Positions 1-12,035 of a DNA stretch of 64,000 nt are shown here, one piece after another (positions within the stretch are counted from its first letter, which is position 1; each line of letters opens with the position of its first letter). Location: assembly GCA_947000775.1 (NCBI GenBank), contig CAMQGK010000638.1, positions 17,604,501 through 17,668,500 of the forward strand. Reading direction: 5' to 3'. A program made the translations under genes and the position numbers. Origin of the DNA: Pterois miles (lineage: Eukaryota > Chordata > Actinopteri > Perciformes > Scorpaenidae). The notes under the pieces were generated by a model. That model made no database searches. It worked only from the letters and a program-made list of their open reading frames with translations, and had not been told where the DNA came from.

Positions 1-1068
1 CCTGACTCAAATGGGTCTTTGGAAGTCATGACATTCACTGATCTAATATGATTTTGTAAAATAAAGGAATCTATCTGCATGTCATAAATGAATTAGTGAT
101 GCATGATGGTGTAAGTTTTGCATTTTAGTGTTGATTTACAGTACGTGCCACGTTGGGATCTGCCACTTTCATTTTAGGGATGCATTATTCATATCTGTGC
201 ACTGGTAATAACAGCAGACCGAGGTGGTGTGTAACTGGGAATTAATGGTAGCCAGTGTGTGTTATGAGTCACTGACCTGTAAGTCAGAGAATTACTGTGA
301 AGCATGTTCCTGATTGTTAAAGCTGAGCTTTTGTCCTTTTATGAGTGCTCGCTCCTCTCGTCTTTTTTTAACACCCTGGGAAAAAAAGAATAAAACGAAA
401 AAGCATAACCCTGGGCTCAAAAACATGATTGAATTTCCGAAGGACACTCCCCAAGGATGCCACTCGGGGAGCATTTACTCTTCAAAACATTTTTTTTTAT
501 CATGACACACACTGGCTTCAAGGGGTTTTTCACCTGCAGTACTCCATGGAGCTACTTTTCTGTTTTTTTTTTTTTTTTTTTTTTATAAAACAATACTTCC
601 TTTTCTGACTCCTTTGCGGTATTTTAGGGCTTTCTAAAAATAGCTCACCTATGTCAATGATGAAGTCCTGTTACAGAAAAGCCTGTTTTCCATGTGATAC
701 CTGAACTTAGTGACGTTAATTGATCTTTCTAATGTTAGTACAAATGTTTAGTAAATGTGAGCATTTTTATATACATTTTCAAAGTGTTCATTTAAAAAAA
801 GCATGTGGAAGCAATGTAAATTATTGAAAAACTGCAAAAAAAATGTTTGTTATGATAATGTTTATGCTTGGCTGAAGTGAAAAATATGGTGTATCGATGG
901 AAACAGAATGAATCTTGGCAAACATGAAGCATCTGCTCCACAGGAGACTAAAATAGTGATGAAAACATCAGATCTGTGTGGAGGGATGAGAGATTAGAAG
1001 GACGCCACACAACAAAACTATGGTAACATTCGCATTTAGGTTTATGCCAGGCATGCAAAGAGCCACAT

Positions 1069-1071
<3 letters not shown>
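1..1071. other. Gene-free AT-rich stretch
   Basis: I see no exon, RNA gene or recognisable transposon here. The longest open frames are about 60 codons, as expected by chance, and overlap each other on opposite strands. The only structured piece is an uninterrupted run of 22 T at 563-584. It could be the poly(A) tail of an old minus-strand retroelement, but no element body was recognised next to it. Confidence 0.6.

Positions 1072-1143
<72 letters not shown>
1072..1143. repeat. (AC)36 microsatellite
   Basis: A perfect, uninterrupted AC dinucleotide array of 72 bases. The minus strand reads as alternating Cys/Val codons, giving a meaningless 60-codon open frame. Long perfect CA arrays are typical of teleost genomes and are usually polymorphic. 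Confidence 0.98.
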
Positions 1144-1146
<3 letters not shown>

Positions 1147-1649
1147 TCAACCAGATTTACTGTAAATGTCACACATCAACATGATAATTACAAAAATTGA
1201 CTCCTGCAGTACTAAGACTGCAGGCCAGTCATTTTCAACAACAAACATTGTGTCACTGGTTCACAAACAAACTCAGTTCAACCGGTCTACAAACAAATAT
1301 AATAATTTACAATAGTGTTTTTCTCTTAACATGCATGACCATATCATTTCATCATGAATGTCATTTATATTCATTTTAGACAGAGAAAGGTCAAGAAACG
1401 TGTGCTCATTTGTAAATAATAGTAATAATCCACAATTGAAATCCTGTACTGTAACCATTCATGGAGCCCTACAAGTCATCTCGACTTTTTTCATGTCTGT
1501 GACATTTTCTACATCGAAAGTGTAGTAGTGTTGCTAATATGATGTCAATATACAGTCAAATGATCACTTTCACTGTCTGTAGCTGTGGTGAAATGCACAC
1601 AGCTCACATCAAAAATAGGCGAGACCTGAAATCTCACACATGCAGTCTG

Positions 1650-1724
1650 TTTGAGGCTTAAGAGCCGAATGAGACCGGGCAAAGAGCTGAATGCAGCTTG
1701 CGAGCCATGGGATGGCCACCCCTG
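1650..1724 (-). mobile_element. hAT-like transposon terminus (fragment)
   Basis: Read on the minus strand from 1724, the sequence begins CAGGGGTGGCCATCCCATGG and continues with GAGCTGCATTC- and GGCTCTTA-type segments. CAGGGGTGGCC is the kind of terminus seen in hAT (Charlie-like) elements across vertebrates. Only one end is visible; I found neither the opposite terminus nor a transposase. Family assignment is from recognition only. Confidence 0.45.
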
Positions 1725-1734
1725 GTTTAGTTGA

Positions 1735-2180
1735 ATAAAATGTTGTGGAAAATATGTATGGACACAATGCAACATGCCAGTAAGACACCACACATGTCAC
1801 TAACATAACTTTGAAAACAAAACAACAGTCTTGAATGCTGGTCTCCTGATTAAAAGTTGTCATAAGCGGTCTTTGCTGTTTACTCTACATCACTATCTCT
1901 GAGCGTAGCATATATATGTGAATGTGTTTACAGTGTAGTCACTGCAGACTATGTGGTGTACAAATGACACACCAGAGGCAATAAAGGCGATCTTATTGAA
2001 TGCTAAATGCCTTGCACATTATCATGTCATTCATACGCCGTTTTGTGCAAATGGGCTGTTTAATTACGTCTTGTTGTGCCCTCTTCTTCGGCAATGATTC
2101 AATGGCAGCCCACTGACAAATTAGTGCCATCCACTGTTTATCTCGATGGGCTGAACTCCTCATATTCCATAACAGTAGTG
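1735..2180 (+). mobile_element. Family Y repeat, partial copy A
   Basis: The segment around 1785-1990 (CACTAACATAACTTTGAAAA, then a GGTCTCCTG box, then CTCTGAGCGTAGCATATATA) matches 6455-6600 in order and spacing. Part of it also matches 15780-16160. It is one of at least eight partial copies of this family in the window. No open frame of note; probably non-autonomous. Confidence 0.5.
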
Positions 2181-3534
2181 GATGGAAACAGGCGTTTATT
2201 TGCATTTTCTTTCACAGATTTTCTGGAAATTTGGTGAAAATTGGCTCCATATTTGGATGGAAGCTTTGACCTTTTTTTGTTTTTTGTTATTATTATCTCA
2301 GCGTCTATAGAATATGTCACTGAAGGTGATCTTCTGACTCTTCAATGACATCAAATCAGCAACGTTACCACACTTTCAGTGTCTGAATCTGCAGAAAATG
2401 ACATGGACATGAAAAAAGTAAAGAAATCAACACTTAAATCAACACTTCCTGCTTTCATTTCAAAATAAAAGCCTTCAAACTGTGCACAGAACTCCTTCAT
2501 TTGTTACAAGGCTTTTATTCTGAAATATTTGCAGGACAGTGTTGTAGACCATGCAGTGACTTGCATGGCTCCATGGATGAATATAGTATGGGGTTTTAAT
2601 TGTGGATTATTACTATTATTTACAATTTGCCACACATTTCTGAACCTTTCTCTGTCTAATATAAATATAAATGACATTCATAATGAAATGAAATGCTGAG
2701 ATGGCTGCTGAAACACTGCCACGTGATGTTCATGCCGGCGGTCTGGCCCAGGCCTAATGCTACACACACTGACAGACCAGGTTATACTGTGTGCTCTTTC
2801 CTGACTACATGTGTCATGTTCTGGTCTGGTCTTGGCCAGCAAAAATCGTTACTGCAGTATCTTAAAATCAGCATCTTATGCAAAAGACAGGCAGCAAGTG
2901 ACCGATGAAACCTTTCAGCCTAAAAGACTGCTTTCCAGAGGAAAAAAGAAGAAGTGGATTGTAAATATTTAATTTTTACTGCAGTCAACCTCCATGTGAC
3001 GGCACTGTTTGGACATGTTTTCTTCTTCTTCTTTTCCCCGTGCTTGTGAGGTCATGAAATCTCTTGTCCCGACAGTATGCTATCCTCATAGTATACGTCC
3101 GTCTGCCCAACAAAAACATGCAACATATTTTTTTAAATAATTCATGACCCACTGAACACTGACTATGAATGAGTGTGTTTTTTTCTGTGTCACTGAACAC
3201 ATGCTGTGACTCTTTTTGAGCCTGTCTATTAAAAGATACCACGTATAAATTATGGATAGACTGTTAGAGGCTAAAACTGAGCCAAAATGGAAGTTTCTTT
3301 CAAGAACGGTGCATGCAGCTGGAGAGTTTAGCTTGTGTTCTTTATGCAGACAAACTGGTCATGGACCACTGGCACAGTATGTGCTCATTATGCAATAACA
3401 GAGTCGTGTTTGTGCGGCAGAATACATTGAAAAACAACTAAAATGTAGTAAAATCGTGTGTAACATCATTGATAATGGCTTCTGCTTTAACTCCCCTCTC
3501 GTACTTTTTTTTTTTTTTTCTCCCTCTCACACAA
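2181..3534. other. Gene-free stretch
   Basis: No exon, RNA gene or recognised transposon. Non-repetitive sequence at about 3000-3130 and 3290-3460 could be conserved regulatory DNA, but nothing in the sequence alone proves it. A T-rich pyrimidine tract lies at about 3506-3530. Confidence 0.4.
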
Positions 3535-3700
3535 GCAATCACAAACAGACTTGGGACTGAGGGCCATGGCCTTTACCTTTTAGTGTTTGCGGTGCTTATT
3601 GGAGCGTGCTGTCTATGCCATGGCCCAGCTCTCAACAATGGCTCGAGCAAAGATCCCATTTAGTTAAGAGCCCATAGAAGACATGTCTAGGGGCTAAACA
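3535..3700. promoter_or_regulatory. Candidate conserved non-coding element
   Basis: A non-repetitive block of balanced composition, unlike its AT-rich surroundings. It carries two copies of the GCCATGGC-type palindrome (3562 and 3617 areas) and no simple repeat. The plus-strand frame across it stops at 3663 and resembles no protein I know. The call rests on composition and absence of repeats; comparison with other fish would decide it. Confidence 0.3.
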
Positions 3701-3891
3701 CAGAGTATAGCAAAGAGGGGAGGAAGAGCAAAACAGAGAGGAGGAGTGAACAAAAGAGCTGGTAAAAGACCAAGACAGAGATAAGGTAACTGGTAATACG
3801 TGGGCGATGCTTATTGGTTAATTGGTTGGTGAAACCTCGTCTATCACCGTTAACCCAAAATTCTTACTACTTTAAATAACTGTTTAAAGTG

Positions 3892-4120
3892 TAACTAAAC
3901 CCCCAAAACAACTTTTTCAGCTGAAAACCTATATATAGTGACGGCCCTCTACTGGTTGAAACCCATTTATTGTAATTGAATTTTGCTAGTAGATGATCTG
4001 GAGGCAGATGTTGTATATAGAGGCAGCTTTCACCCCCCCCCTCCTCGCTCCCTACTATAAAACCAACATCTCACAACTCTGTAGACTGGCAAAAAGAGTA
4101 GTGAAAAGTAGCTGTTAACC
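3892..4120 (+). mobile_element. Unclassified fish DNA-transposon fragment
   Basis: Begins with TTTAAAGTGTAACTAAACCC, a start I associate with a dispersed teleost repeat, and runs through a CCCCCCCC tract at 4031-4040. No opposite terminus was identified. Low-confidence recognition. Confidence 0.3.
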
Positions 4121-4189
4121 CTTTCAATCCTGTTAATGTTTTATACTCATCACTAGCATACACAAAGCTAGCTCCAGCACATATCCTAG

Positions 4190-4395
4190 CCTTGTTTGTA
4201 ACCTAGATGGGCTGCCAGTCTATCACAGGGCTGACACATAGATACAGACAACCATGCAGGGTCACATTCACACCTACGGGCAATTTAGAGTCATCAATAA
4301 ACCTGCATGTCGTTGGACTGTGGGAGGAAGCCGGAGAACCTGGAGAAAACCTACGCTAACATGGGGAGAACATGCAAAATCCACACATGTAAACT
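4190..4395 (-). mobile_element. L2/Maui-like LINE 3' end (fragment 1)
   Basis: Contains the very common teleost string CACCTACGGGCAATTTAGAG, then TTGGACTGTGGGAGGAAGCC and GGGGAGAACATGCAAA. The same segments recur in the same order at 20985-21100. I place it in the L2-type LINE 3' region by recognition. It is truncated, without reverse transcriptase. Orientation is inferred from the CATCC-rich end of the longer copy at 20831. Confidence 0.6.
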
Positions 4396-4604
4396 CAAAT
4401 CACATTTATAAGTGTTTATCCTGTATTTCGTCACCATAACATACCGTTAACAGCACTCTTACCTATCCATAAGCATATTAATAGTCAGCATGCTTGTGAT
4501 TAGCATTAGTGATTAGTACTAGCGATAAACATAAGCTAATTGAAAGGGTGATGGCTAATGGTAATTTAAAAGCTTACACCAATCACTTCATGTGGTGCTT
4601 TTTC

Positions 4605-4800
4605 TCAAGCCAATGTATTCACATGCAACAGTTTGTATGATATCTTACGAAAACGTTATTCCTCCTTTTTTGTGTATTTTCCTACAACTGTCCGGCAATG
4701 TGTCAGTTTCCGTGTGTTACATGCATGCAGCTTTTTTCAAAATAATCTTTCGTCTTCACAGGAAACAACTTACAAAGTTTTAGGTAGGATGTCTATACAG
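4605..4800 (+). mobile_element. Family Y repeat, partial copy H
   Basis: AACAGTTTGTATGATATCTTACGAAAA is followed by a GTGTCAGTTTC box and a CTTCACAGGAAA box. The same three boxes occur in order at 57175-57300, and on the other strand the first occurs at 60300-60345. The 8540-8640 copy shares the last two. No coding capacity. Confidence 0.55.
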
Positions 4801-5399
4801 TGTTCACCCCTATTTCTATTTCCTACATTAATTATACTCAAACTGATTTCCACAAATTCCAGTGCATTACTTTTTGTAAGTGTAGCTACAAACAGTGTGA
4901 GATCAGCTTGCCGTAGCATGAAGCATGTGGAATCACCCAGCTAGCTAACTAACTAGCCACTTACTAAATTAGTAGAATGTAACAACTTAATGCTTCATCC
5001 ACTCATAGTGTAGAACTACATTCATTGGCTTTTGTAATGTGTTGGTGGCTAAATTTCAAGTCCACAGAAAAGAAAGAAGAGGCTTGTACTGTCATTGTAA
5101 TGGTAAACTGGTTATGGTAAATGGTCCAATGATGACAGAAGTGAATCTGTGTGTCTTAGCCCTCTACTGTTACACTTTAACTAAAAGGACACTTCTTCAC
5201 TCAACACCTGAATTAGTCACTTAACACTCACCCTCACAAACCCCACTTGAAAATCCAACTCTCTCCATCCCAGTAGACGAGGCAATCTCACCCTCATCTT
5301 GATTCCCTTTTTGTATTGTCAAAATGATGGAAATAGCAGCAATTTCTCAGTAAGTGTAGCTCTCTAATGGTGATGGGTGTTTTCTGCTGGCATGAAACT
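4801..5399. other. Gene-free stretch
   Basis: AT-rich DNA with many TAGCTAGC-like words near 4935-4965. No exon, RNA gene or recognised element. Confidence 0.4.
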
Positions 5400-5625
5400 G
5401 CTAACTCATCTCCTAGAGGGCAAGATCAACCGTCATCACTACTGTCACGCCAGGTTTTATTCATCGCCTCACTCTGCCCACCTTATGGTGATGGAGCACA
5501 ACAAAGCCTCGTATTTCATGTGCATAAACACTCAATTAGGATCACGGCTGGCAAGGAGAGCGGGTCACAGGTATACGCCACTCTCGTGATGCAGAAATAT
5601 TTTGACGAGCTGTGGTGAGTTTTAC
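5400..5625. promoter_or_regulatory. Candidate conserved non-coding element
   Basis: Non-repetitive block containing a homeodomain-type CTCAATTAGG core near 5530. Both overlapping plus-strand frames (up to 83 codons) lack recognisable domains. The call is inference from sequence character only. Confidence 0.25.
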
Positions 5626-5879
5626 ATCCTTTTCTTAGATGTTCTATGAAAGATCATTAGGTTGAAAAGACATTTAAAACCACTTTTATTGAGTTGTTAA
5701 ATTACATGTACAGTCACATTATTACACTATCAATTGATGCTGTGAGAAATATAACATAGTCCGGGACACTCGGCACCCAAATGTCACATTTGTTTTCTGA
5801 CTTTAGCCCTCATTTGCAGAAAGTAAAAATTTTACCACTTTACTTGATTCCGTTTTTGGCATCACTGACCAATCCTGTG

Positions 5880-6190
5880 TCACCTGGAATCCCACAATGC
5901 CTTGTAAAGCGAATTACTTGCATGGGTGTGTCAAGGGCAGGCAGCCATGCAGTAAATTATGGCCCCATTTAGGGTCAAATAGATCATAAAGCAGGGTATG
6001 CTTTAGAGCGTAGCTACCTTGTGATTGACAGGTTGCGACCACCATGTGGTCCAGTCTGGGAGGAGTCCCAGTTTGCATCTTAAAATGGCCAATTACCAAA
6101 TGTCAAACTCAAGACTTCAAAACTGTAGTCCACAAACCAATGGGTGACATTGATTACGTCCATATCTTATATACCAACCTGACCTCGGGG
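5880..6190. mobile_element. Unclassified dispersed fish repeat
   Basis: The segment AAGACTTCAAAACTGTAGTC, then CCAATGGGTGACATTGATTA and CGTCCATATCTTATATACC, follows a dispersed teleost repeat I recognise by consensus. No termini or coding sequence found. Confidence 0.35.
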
Positions 6191-6279
6191 GAAGGCGGAT
6201 GAATAGCACAACATTTTGACATTCAGCGTGTTAAGATAATGCATTTTAGGCTTTTCACATATCATTTAGCACCACATTG

Positions 6280-6640
6280 TTATCATGAAATGGTCCTGGT
6301 TGGGTTTAGGCAAAAAAATCATGGTAACAGCCGCAGTTAGGTTTAGGCAACAAAACCACATTGTTATGTTTAGAGAAAAACATCATAGTTGGGCTTAAAA
6401 TAAGTATGTAAACTAAGTAAAATAAACATAAACAACACAAGTATGAAAAACAACACCAACGTCACTAATATAACTTGAAAATAAGTCAACAACACTCTAT
6501 CATTTTTTATATGTCACTAGCTCTAAGCGAAGCATATGTACGTGGATGTATTTGCACTGTAAACACTACAGACTATTAGACAAACAACAAGTTACTGTAT
6601 CATTCATATGCCATATTTGGTGAGACTGGGCTGTATATAG
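6280..6640 (+). mobile_element. Family Y repeat, copy B
   Basis: Carries the module GTTAGGTTTAGGCAACAAAA at 6338, then TTAAAATAAGTATG, CACTAATATAACTTG and a TATGTCACTAGCTCTAAGCG box. Its distal half matches copy A (1785-2070). Together the copies show the family is longer than any single fragment here. Confidence 0.6.
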
Positions 6641-7919
6641 TCTACGGTCAAGGCTTATTCATGACTTGTTTATTCAAGGACTTGAAGGGCTCTGTGTGCT
6701 TCACATGAGGCTTGGCCACTTTGAGAGCTACTTGGCAAGACATGTTATATATGGAAGATTGTGCCTTAAAGCCAATCAAAATGGATTTTTGCATGCCACG
6801 AGATATGTAATGATTAAGCACTCTTATTCTTCTACTTGGAATAAATCATACCATTTTATCCAACCCTGTACAGTCAGCTACAGTAGTCACTGTATGATTG
6901 TTCAACTAAAGGAGAAAATCTAAGTTATGCAATAAGTTATAAGCAAAGCTGAAGAATATTCAAAAGTTAGCCAAACTCCAGACTTACAAAAAAATTACTC
7001 CTTTCACTGTTTTTTAGATCTTTGAACCAGCTGAGGTGCCACAGAGCAGCCCGCCCAGCCGAGAGCAAGGTAGACTTAAATCATAGCTTCTTCCTTTTTT
7101 TTCCCTGTTTGGCCCACAGTCAGTTGTGATGGATGGGGCAACAAAGTGAGGTCTGCTGTGGGCTTCAGCTGCTCTTAAATGTATGGGCAGGGGGCTGGAG
7201 AGATGGGATGAACGGAGCAGACAGAGAGATGAGATGGAGGGACCAGAGGAGATATATGAGGAGAAGGCAGGGGAGAGGTGATAGATGTCTACGGAGAGCA
7301 GCAAGAGGAAAGGGATAGAAGGACTGCGATGACCACGGAGAAGTTATACTGTAGGTGGGCCAAGGAGGGGGGCCATGGTCAGCCAGTGATCTGTCTCTGT
7401 CAGATGAAGGAAAGGATTCTCTTCCTCAGATAATCTGAAATGTAACACCGGAGCTGAAGGTAAGCATGGCTGTGTGTTGGTGTGTGGAAATCCACCACTC
7501 ACTACATGTTACCCCTTATGAGTGAGATTTATAGCATGGGGGAATGGAGGCTGGATGCTTTCTGATGAGCCTGATTTTGTTGGCTCACCATCGCGACAGC
7601 AGCGAACCCTGTATGTTCTCAGAAAGATAGCAAGAAAGAGAAGAGGCAAAGATTAATAGCAACAGTAAGGGAAAGAGTTACAGATAAGGCTGTAAGAATT
7701 AAATTGTAGATCAACTTTACTGTTGAAGCATCTGAATCCTTTTGTACTGACACTACTGTGTCCTTTATTTTTTATATTATATTCAGATGACAGTGTTATC
7801 ATGTCTCTTGATGAGTCACATCAGTTACACGGACCCATACATTTGAGAATTTGTGTACTAATGTGAAAGATCATTTTTGAGATTTACAGTAAGTGTATCC
7901 AAGACTGTAGACAACCTCA
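6641..7919. other. Gene-free stretch with purine-rich tract
   Basis: The plus strand is strongly purine-rich at 7190-7320. A good consensus donor, GAAG|GTAAGC, lies at 7459/7460, but no paired acceptor or coding frame supports an exon. Nothing else recognised. Confidence 0.4.
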
Positions 7920-7924
7920 TGCAT

Positions 7925-8350
7925 GAGTTGAAATATGGCAATGAACCCTAATGTCTCTAGTGGTCCCTTGCTTTTCCTCTACTGTCACCATTAGTTTGAA
8001 ACTTGTGGTTTTGAGTGAAATGTCTCAACAGCTTTTGGGAGGATTGCCGTGAAAGTTGTCACGCATTCATGTCCCCCTCAGGATATATTGCAATCACTTG
8101 TAAATACTCTGAGCCTCCTCTAGTGGCTTAATTAGGACAAAATTTCACCTAGAAAACACCTGAAAAATCCCATCCACCTCAACTATTGTGCTAATCCGCA
8201 AATGTTAGCATGCAACACTAAGATGATGAACAAAGTAGACATCATACCAACACGAGTGCCCGATGTTTTGAAACATTATACCTATTTAGCATTGTCATTG
8301 TGAGCACGTATTTAGCTCAAACAGCCTCGTAGAGTCATTAGAATAGCCGT
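7925..8350 (+). mobile_element. Family Q dispersed repeat, copy 1
   Basis: Includes GAGTGAAATGTCTCAACAGC, GGATTGCCGTGAAAGTTG, then TTAGCATGCAACACTAAGATGATGAAC and TAGCATTGTCATTGTGAGCA. This order is that of an abundant teleost repeat I recognise. A second, interrupted copy is at 49935-50735, sharing the GATTGCCATGAAATTTGG and AAGATGATGAACATGG boxes. Confidence 0.55.
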
Positions 8351-8529
8351 ACACCATTTTTCATTTATTTGCAAGTTTACATCCCTTAGTCAGCAGACAA
8401 TAGCCACTGACAATAAACAACTGCATGGTGCCGTTAACTTCAGCTCTAGATTTTTTATCAAAACATAGGGACAATCTTACACAGCTTGATACTGAACCAA
8501 CACATTCTGTCTCTGAACTTGCATCAGTT

Positions 8530-8960
8530 TTGGATGTGTCAGCGATGGCTTCTCAATTTCCGCACATTACATGCATGGCGTCTTTTCAAAATAGACTTTA
8601 ATGTTCACAGGAAATTACAGATTCTTCTTGTCTCTTCAAAATAAACAGTCAGCATAGGTATACTTAGTTTTTCTGTTTACCTGGTTAGCTTTAGGCAGCG
8701 AAGGTTCTTAGTTAGGCTCAGGAAAAGATGATGGTTTGGGTTGAAATAAGTGTGTTTGTAATGTAAAATATGCTTATGTAACTTACATACACAGCATCAG
8801 TTAAGTTACGTAACAAAAGTATGGTGAAATAAGTCAATGTTGGTTTCATGTGGGACATGAACAGCGGTCTCCTGGGTGAAAGTTTGTTTCTTTAACCCAA
8901 CCCTCCACCCTGACCAGGGTTTACACTGGAGTCCACTGAAACCTGGTGTGTCTCATACAG
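8530..8960 (+). mobile_element. Family Y repeat, copy C
   Basis: Boxes in order: ACATTACATGCATGGCGTCT, CTTTTCAAAATAGAC, TTCACAGGAAAT, GGTTAGCTTTAGGCAGCGAA, TAGGCTCAGGAAAAGATGAT, AAATAAGTCAATGTTGGTTTC, GGTCTCCTGGGTGAAAGTTT. The last three recur in the same order in copy D (15545-15815). No coding capacity. Confidence 0.65.
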
Positions 8961-10299
8961 ACGCTAAAGGATGCCTTGGTGTGTCGTGTCAGAATCCGAG
9001 GGCCCTGAGTGTATGGGAGTGAGAAGGAGTTGACTGAACAAGTCCTCAAAAAGGCATCAAAGATTATCAATGACTCATTGCATTAAGCTGATGCAATCAG
9101 GAATGCAGTTTAGTTCATCTGCATGTAAAACAAAGAGAGGGATGTTTTGTATTTTATTCCAGACGCCATTAGACTTATGAACAATCAGGCTGCAAGAGAT
9201 TGTCAGTTTAGAGGTATGTATAGATAAATAAATGCATTTTTATGAGCAGGTGTTGAATATGCTTGGCTAACAGTTTTGTGTTTTTATATGTCAGGATTAA
9301 CTGTTTGTGCATACTTGTGTTTGCAAACATGCTTGCCTCAAATTGGCCTTTAAGGAATGAATAAAGTATTTTAAATTGAACTGAAGATTAATGCAGACTG
9401 AATTAGTTAAAGGGAGATGAGAAGGCTAAAACACATAAACAGAAAAATACAGCGTTGCATGTTTAGAGAAAAGGGCAGGGAACCAACGGATGGAAAGAAG
9501 AGGTGGCATTAGGAGAGAGGAGGAAGGAAGGGATGAGGGAGTCAGAGGGGGGTTTGTACCAAGGAGCACTATCATAATTGTCACATTTGATCAGGGAGGA
9601 ACTCTAGTTAGCTTCATGGACCACTGCTTTTTTCCAAGCTCCCACCCCACGGAGGATTCAGCAGGCTGAGCATTAGACACATACACACATACACGAACAC
9701 GCTCGCACACACTCAGTTTTATGTTGACGTCAATGTATATAGCCGCACACATACCCACGCGTGTGCAAGCACGCACACAAGCGTGCACGTCTGCACAAAT
9801 AGGAAAATGGAAGAAATAAAAAGGAAGTTCTGTTGCAATCCTGAGATGTTTTATTCAGGTGTTTGGCTCAACATAGCATCCCCAAAGCACTCATCTGTCT
9901 TGATTTGAGATATAGGCGGAGAAGAGATGCATTAACAAAGAGAAGGGAGGATTACGGATGTGTATCTGTGGAAAGGCTGAATGGAAGAGTGGCAGAGTGA
10001 AAACATCATGGTGTCTGTTATTTTTGATCGAATTCGGTGCACCGGCAAACTTCAAAGTGATTACTGCAAACAGGGATCAGAAAAGGAGAGAGTGAATTCT
10101 AAATACAGGTGATAAGTGTGGACTTTCAGTGTGGCAGATGCCCTGCAGGGAAAAATAACAGCTCAAATGAAAAAAAAGGTTGAAAAAAGCTTAAGTTGTA
10201 TTTATGTTTAGAAGTTGTAAAGTGGGGTGATTAAAGTGACCACTTTTTTCTCTGATAATAGCTAAGTGGCGTAAAAAGGAGAGTGAAAAACAATAGTGA
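8961..10299. other. Gene-free stretch with degenerate CA-rich segment
   Basis: Purine-rich at about 9470-9555 and degenerate CA/CG-rich at about 9678-9795, which generates a spurious minus-strand frame. The block near 9850-10000 is non-repetitive but nothing in it is diagnostic. Confidence 0.4.
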
Positions 10300-10600
10300 C
10301 AATGGGAGTTCAACCCCGAAGGTCTGGCCTGTCCTTACTTGCTCTCATTCGTGGGAAGCAAATCAAACACACCATTGTTCTGGAGCCATTTAGCCTCCAC
10401 AAAATTAATCAACAGGGGCAATACAATTGTCCGACAAGGCAGGCGTTTTAAATTGCAGAGGAGGAGTAGGAAATTACAGTTGTTTTGATGATGGGCCTAG
10501 CTGTGGAGTTGTGTGTCAGTATTAAGATTGTCCACATAAAACCCATATTAGGTCTTAATGTCGCTTTTTACGTTACGTTCTTTTTACCCTGGATTTTGTG
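10300..10600. promoter_or_regulatory. Candidate conserved non-coding element
   Basis: Non-repetitive block rich in short TF-like cores: AAAATTAATCAA (10400 area), ACACCATTGTTC (SOX-like, 10370 area) and TTTTAAATTGCAG. There is no open frame of note. Called from sequence character alone. Confidence 0.35.
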
Positions 10601-10784
10601 GGTCTAGATGATTCTATCCTAAACCACGTTACCATTTGTTTCTAGATTGATTTACCTCATTTTTTTACTGTGTTCAAATCTGGTTGTTTGCTGTTTAGTA
10701 GAGAACAGCTCTGGACCAAGCTGGAAAACGTTACATTTCAGTTTTGTTGTAGCTGGTGCTCAAAGTTAGCTGGGCAGGGTTTAT

Positions 10785-11110
10785 ATTATAAAAGGTTTCA
10801 TATCTCCTGAAGGCTTTATGCTGTTGCAATCACATTTGGTGGACAAGTATAGATATAATATCTGAGTGACCATGGCAGATCTGGTGCCATTTGGACAATG
10901 GGTGGTGCTGTAGCATCATCATCTAACTATAAAGGAAGCATTTTCTGTCTCTATATGTATATATGACTGCCTTTCGCATATCTTGAGAACTGTTCATCCA
11001 ATCTACTTCACTCTTGGAAGGCACAAGCAACCATACGGTGGGTCTTTACAACGCTGCAAGCAGAACTTCTGGTGGCCAAGCAATCGCCCCGTTCTAGACG
11101 GGCACTACAC
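10785..11110 (+). mobile_element. Family Z dispersed repeat, copy 1
   Basis: Contains AACTATAAAGGAAGCATTTT, CTTGAGAACTGTTCATCCAA and ACTTCACTCTTGGAAGG. On the opposite strand at 31440-31620 the equivalent boxes are CTTGAGAACCGCTCATCTGA, ACTTCACACTTGGTGGG and AACTATAAAGCAAGG. Non-coding. Confidence 0.6.
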
Positions 11111-11472
11111 TTGTAGCAACAAATGGGGAAAATGGGAGTAAAATGTGCTCAGTTGGACGTATAAACATGTAGGTAAACAGTATGTACAGTATAGCTACAT
11201 CAAAGTGGTGATTCTCATACTCTGTCCTCCTCTGGTTAGCTCCTTCTACTAGTTCCTCTTAAGTGTCTGTACAGGAACACTCCCTCTGGCTACGGCAGAT
11301 GTCTGCTAATCAGGTCAAGGGCTTCAACTAACGTGTACTGATGTGTGCATACATGGTACATGTATGTTATGCAGTTGCATGGACAATACAAAGCTTGACC
11401 TAGCTGCTTCCTGAAGCATGGACACCAGAGGTGCAGGTCAGCTCCAGGGCTGCAGAAGTGTTATAATACTTC
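11111..11472. other. Gene-free stretch
   Basis: No feature recognised. It carries the tail of the preceding repeat and ordinary AT-rich sequence. Confidence 0.4.
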
Positions 11473-11935
11473 TCAGGGTAATGTAGTAGATGACTGAATG
11501 TATGAGAAGAATGAAACACAGCAGCAGTCATTCAGTTTAATTAGTGAATTCTGCAAATAGGTTGTTTCCTTACAATCTTGATACAAAAACTTTTTCTCAT
11601 GAAGTCTGATTAATGTTTGACAATATTCAAGGTCTGACGTATTCTCAGAGTCATTAAATATCTTCTGCGCATGGAGACAATACCATTTGCTAATTAACCC
11701 TGAGAAAAGAGATGCTGTGTTTGTTCTCATGTGACGGAAAGTACGGCAAAGTGTATCGATATCCAATGGCGAGCTTTGTTTCTTTTCCACTTTGTTTTCA
11801 AAGTAAAAATTTAGAGCAGAGAGAAATTCCCTTTGGTTTAATAAAAAGGGAATTGCATAAATATCTCTTACAAAGAAGCTCTCAATCTCTGTGCTCAAAC
11901 TGGCAACATCAGCTATAGTGTGTGTGCACATGTAT
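11473..11935. promoter_or_regulatory. Candidate conserved non-coding element with a 152-codon minus-strand frame
   Basis: Non-repetitive and rich in cores of the kind dense in vertebrate enhancers, including octamer-like AATTGCATAAAT at 11851-11862 and a 9-bp inverted repeat (arms at 11826-11834 and 11845-11853). The minus strand has the longest uninterrupted ATG frame in the window (11931 down to 11473, 152 codons). It has no signal peptide, repeats or domain I recognise, and about one frame this long is expected by chance in 64 kb of AT-rich DNA. I favour a regulatory element over a gene. Confidence 0.4.
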
Positions 11936-12035
11936 ACGTGGACGTGTGTGTGTGACTGTCTGTTTTTGTTTATCTATGCCCAATACATGAATATAGGCTC
12001 CAAATCACCTTCCATGTCTCTCTGAGCTACTGGTG

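Noticed and set aside
968..1150. Cys/Val-repeat open frames across the AC arrays (also 17668-18082 and 34438-34827)
   Set aside because: They are translations of dinucleotide microsatellites, open in several frames at once and without conserved flanks.
7440..7465. Strong splice donor GAAG|GTAAGC at 7459/7460 as evidence for an exon
   Set aside because: No paired acceptor or open coding frame upstream; single donors of this quality occur by chance in tens of kilobases.
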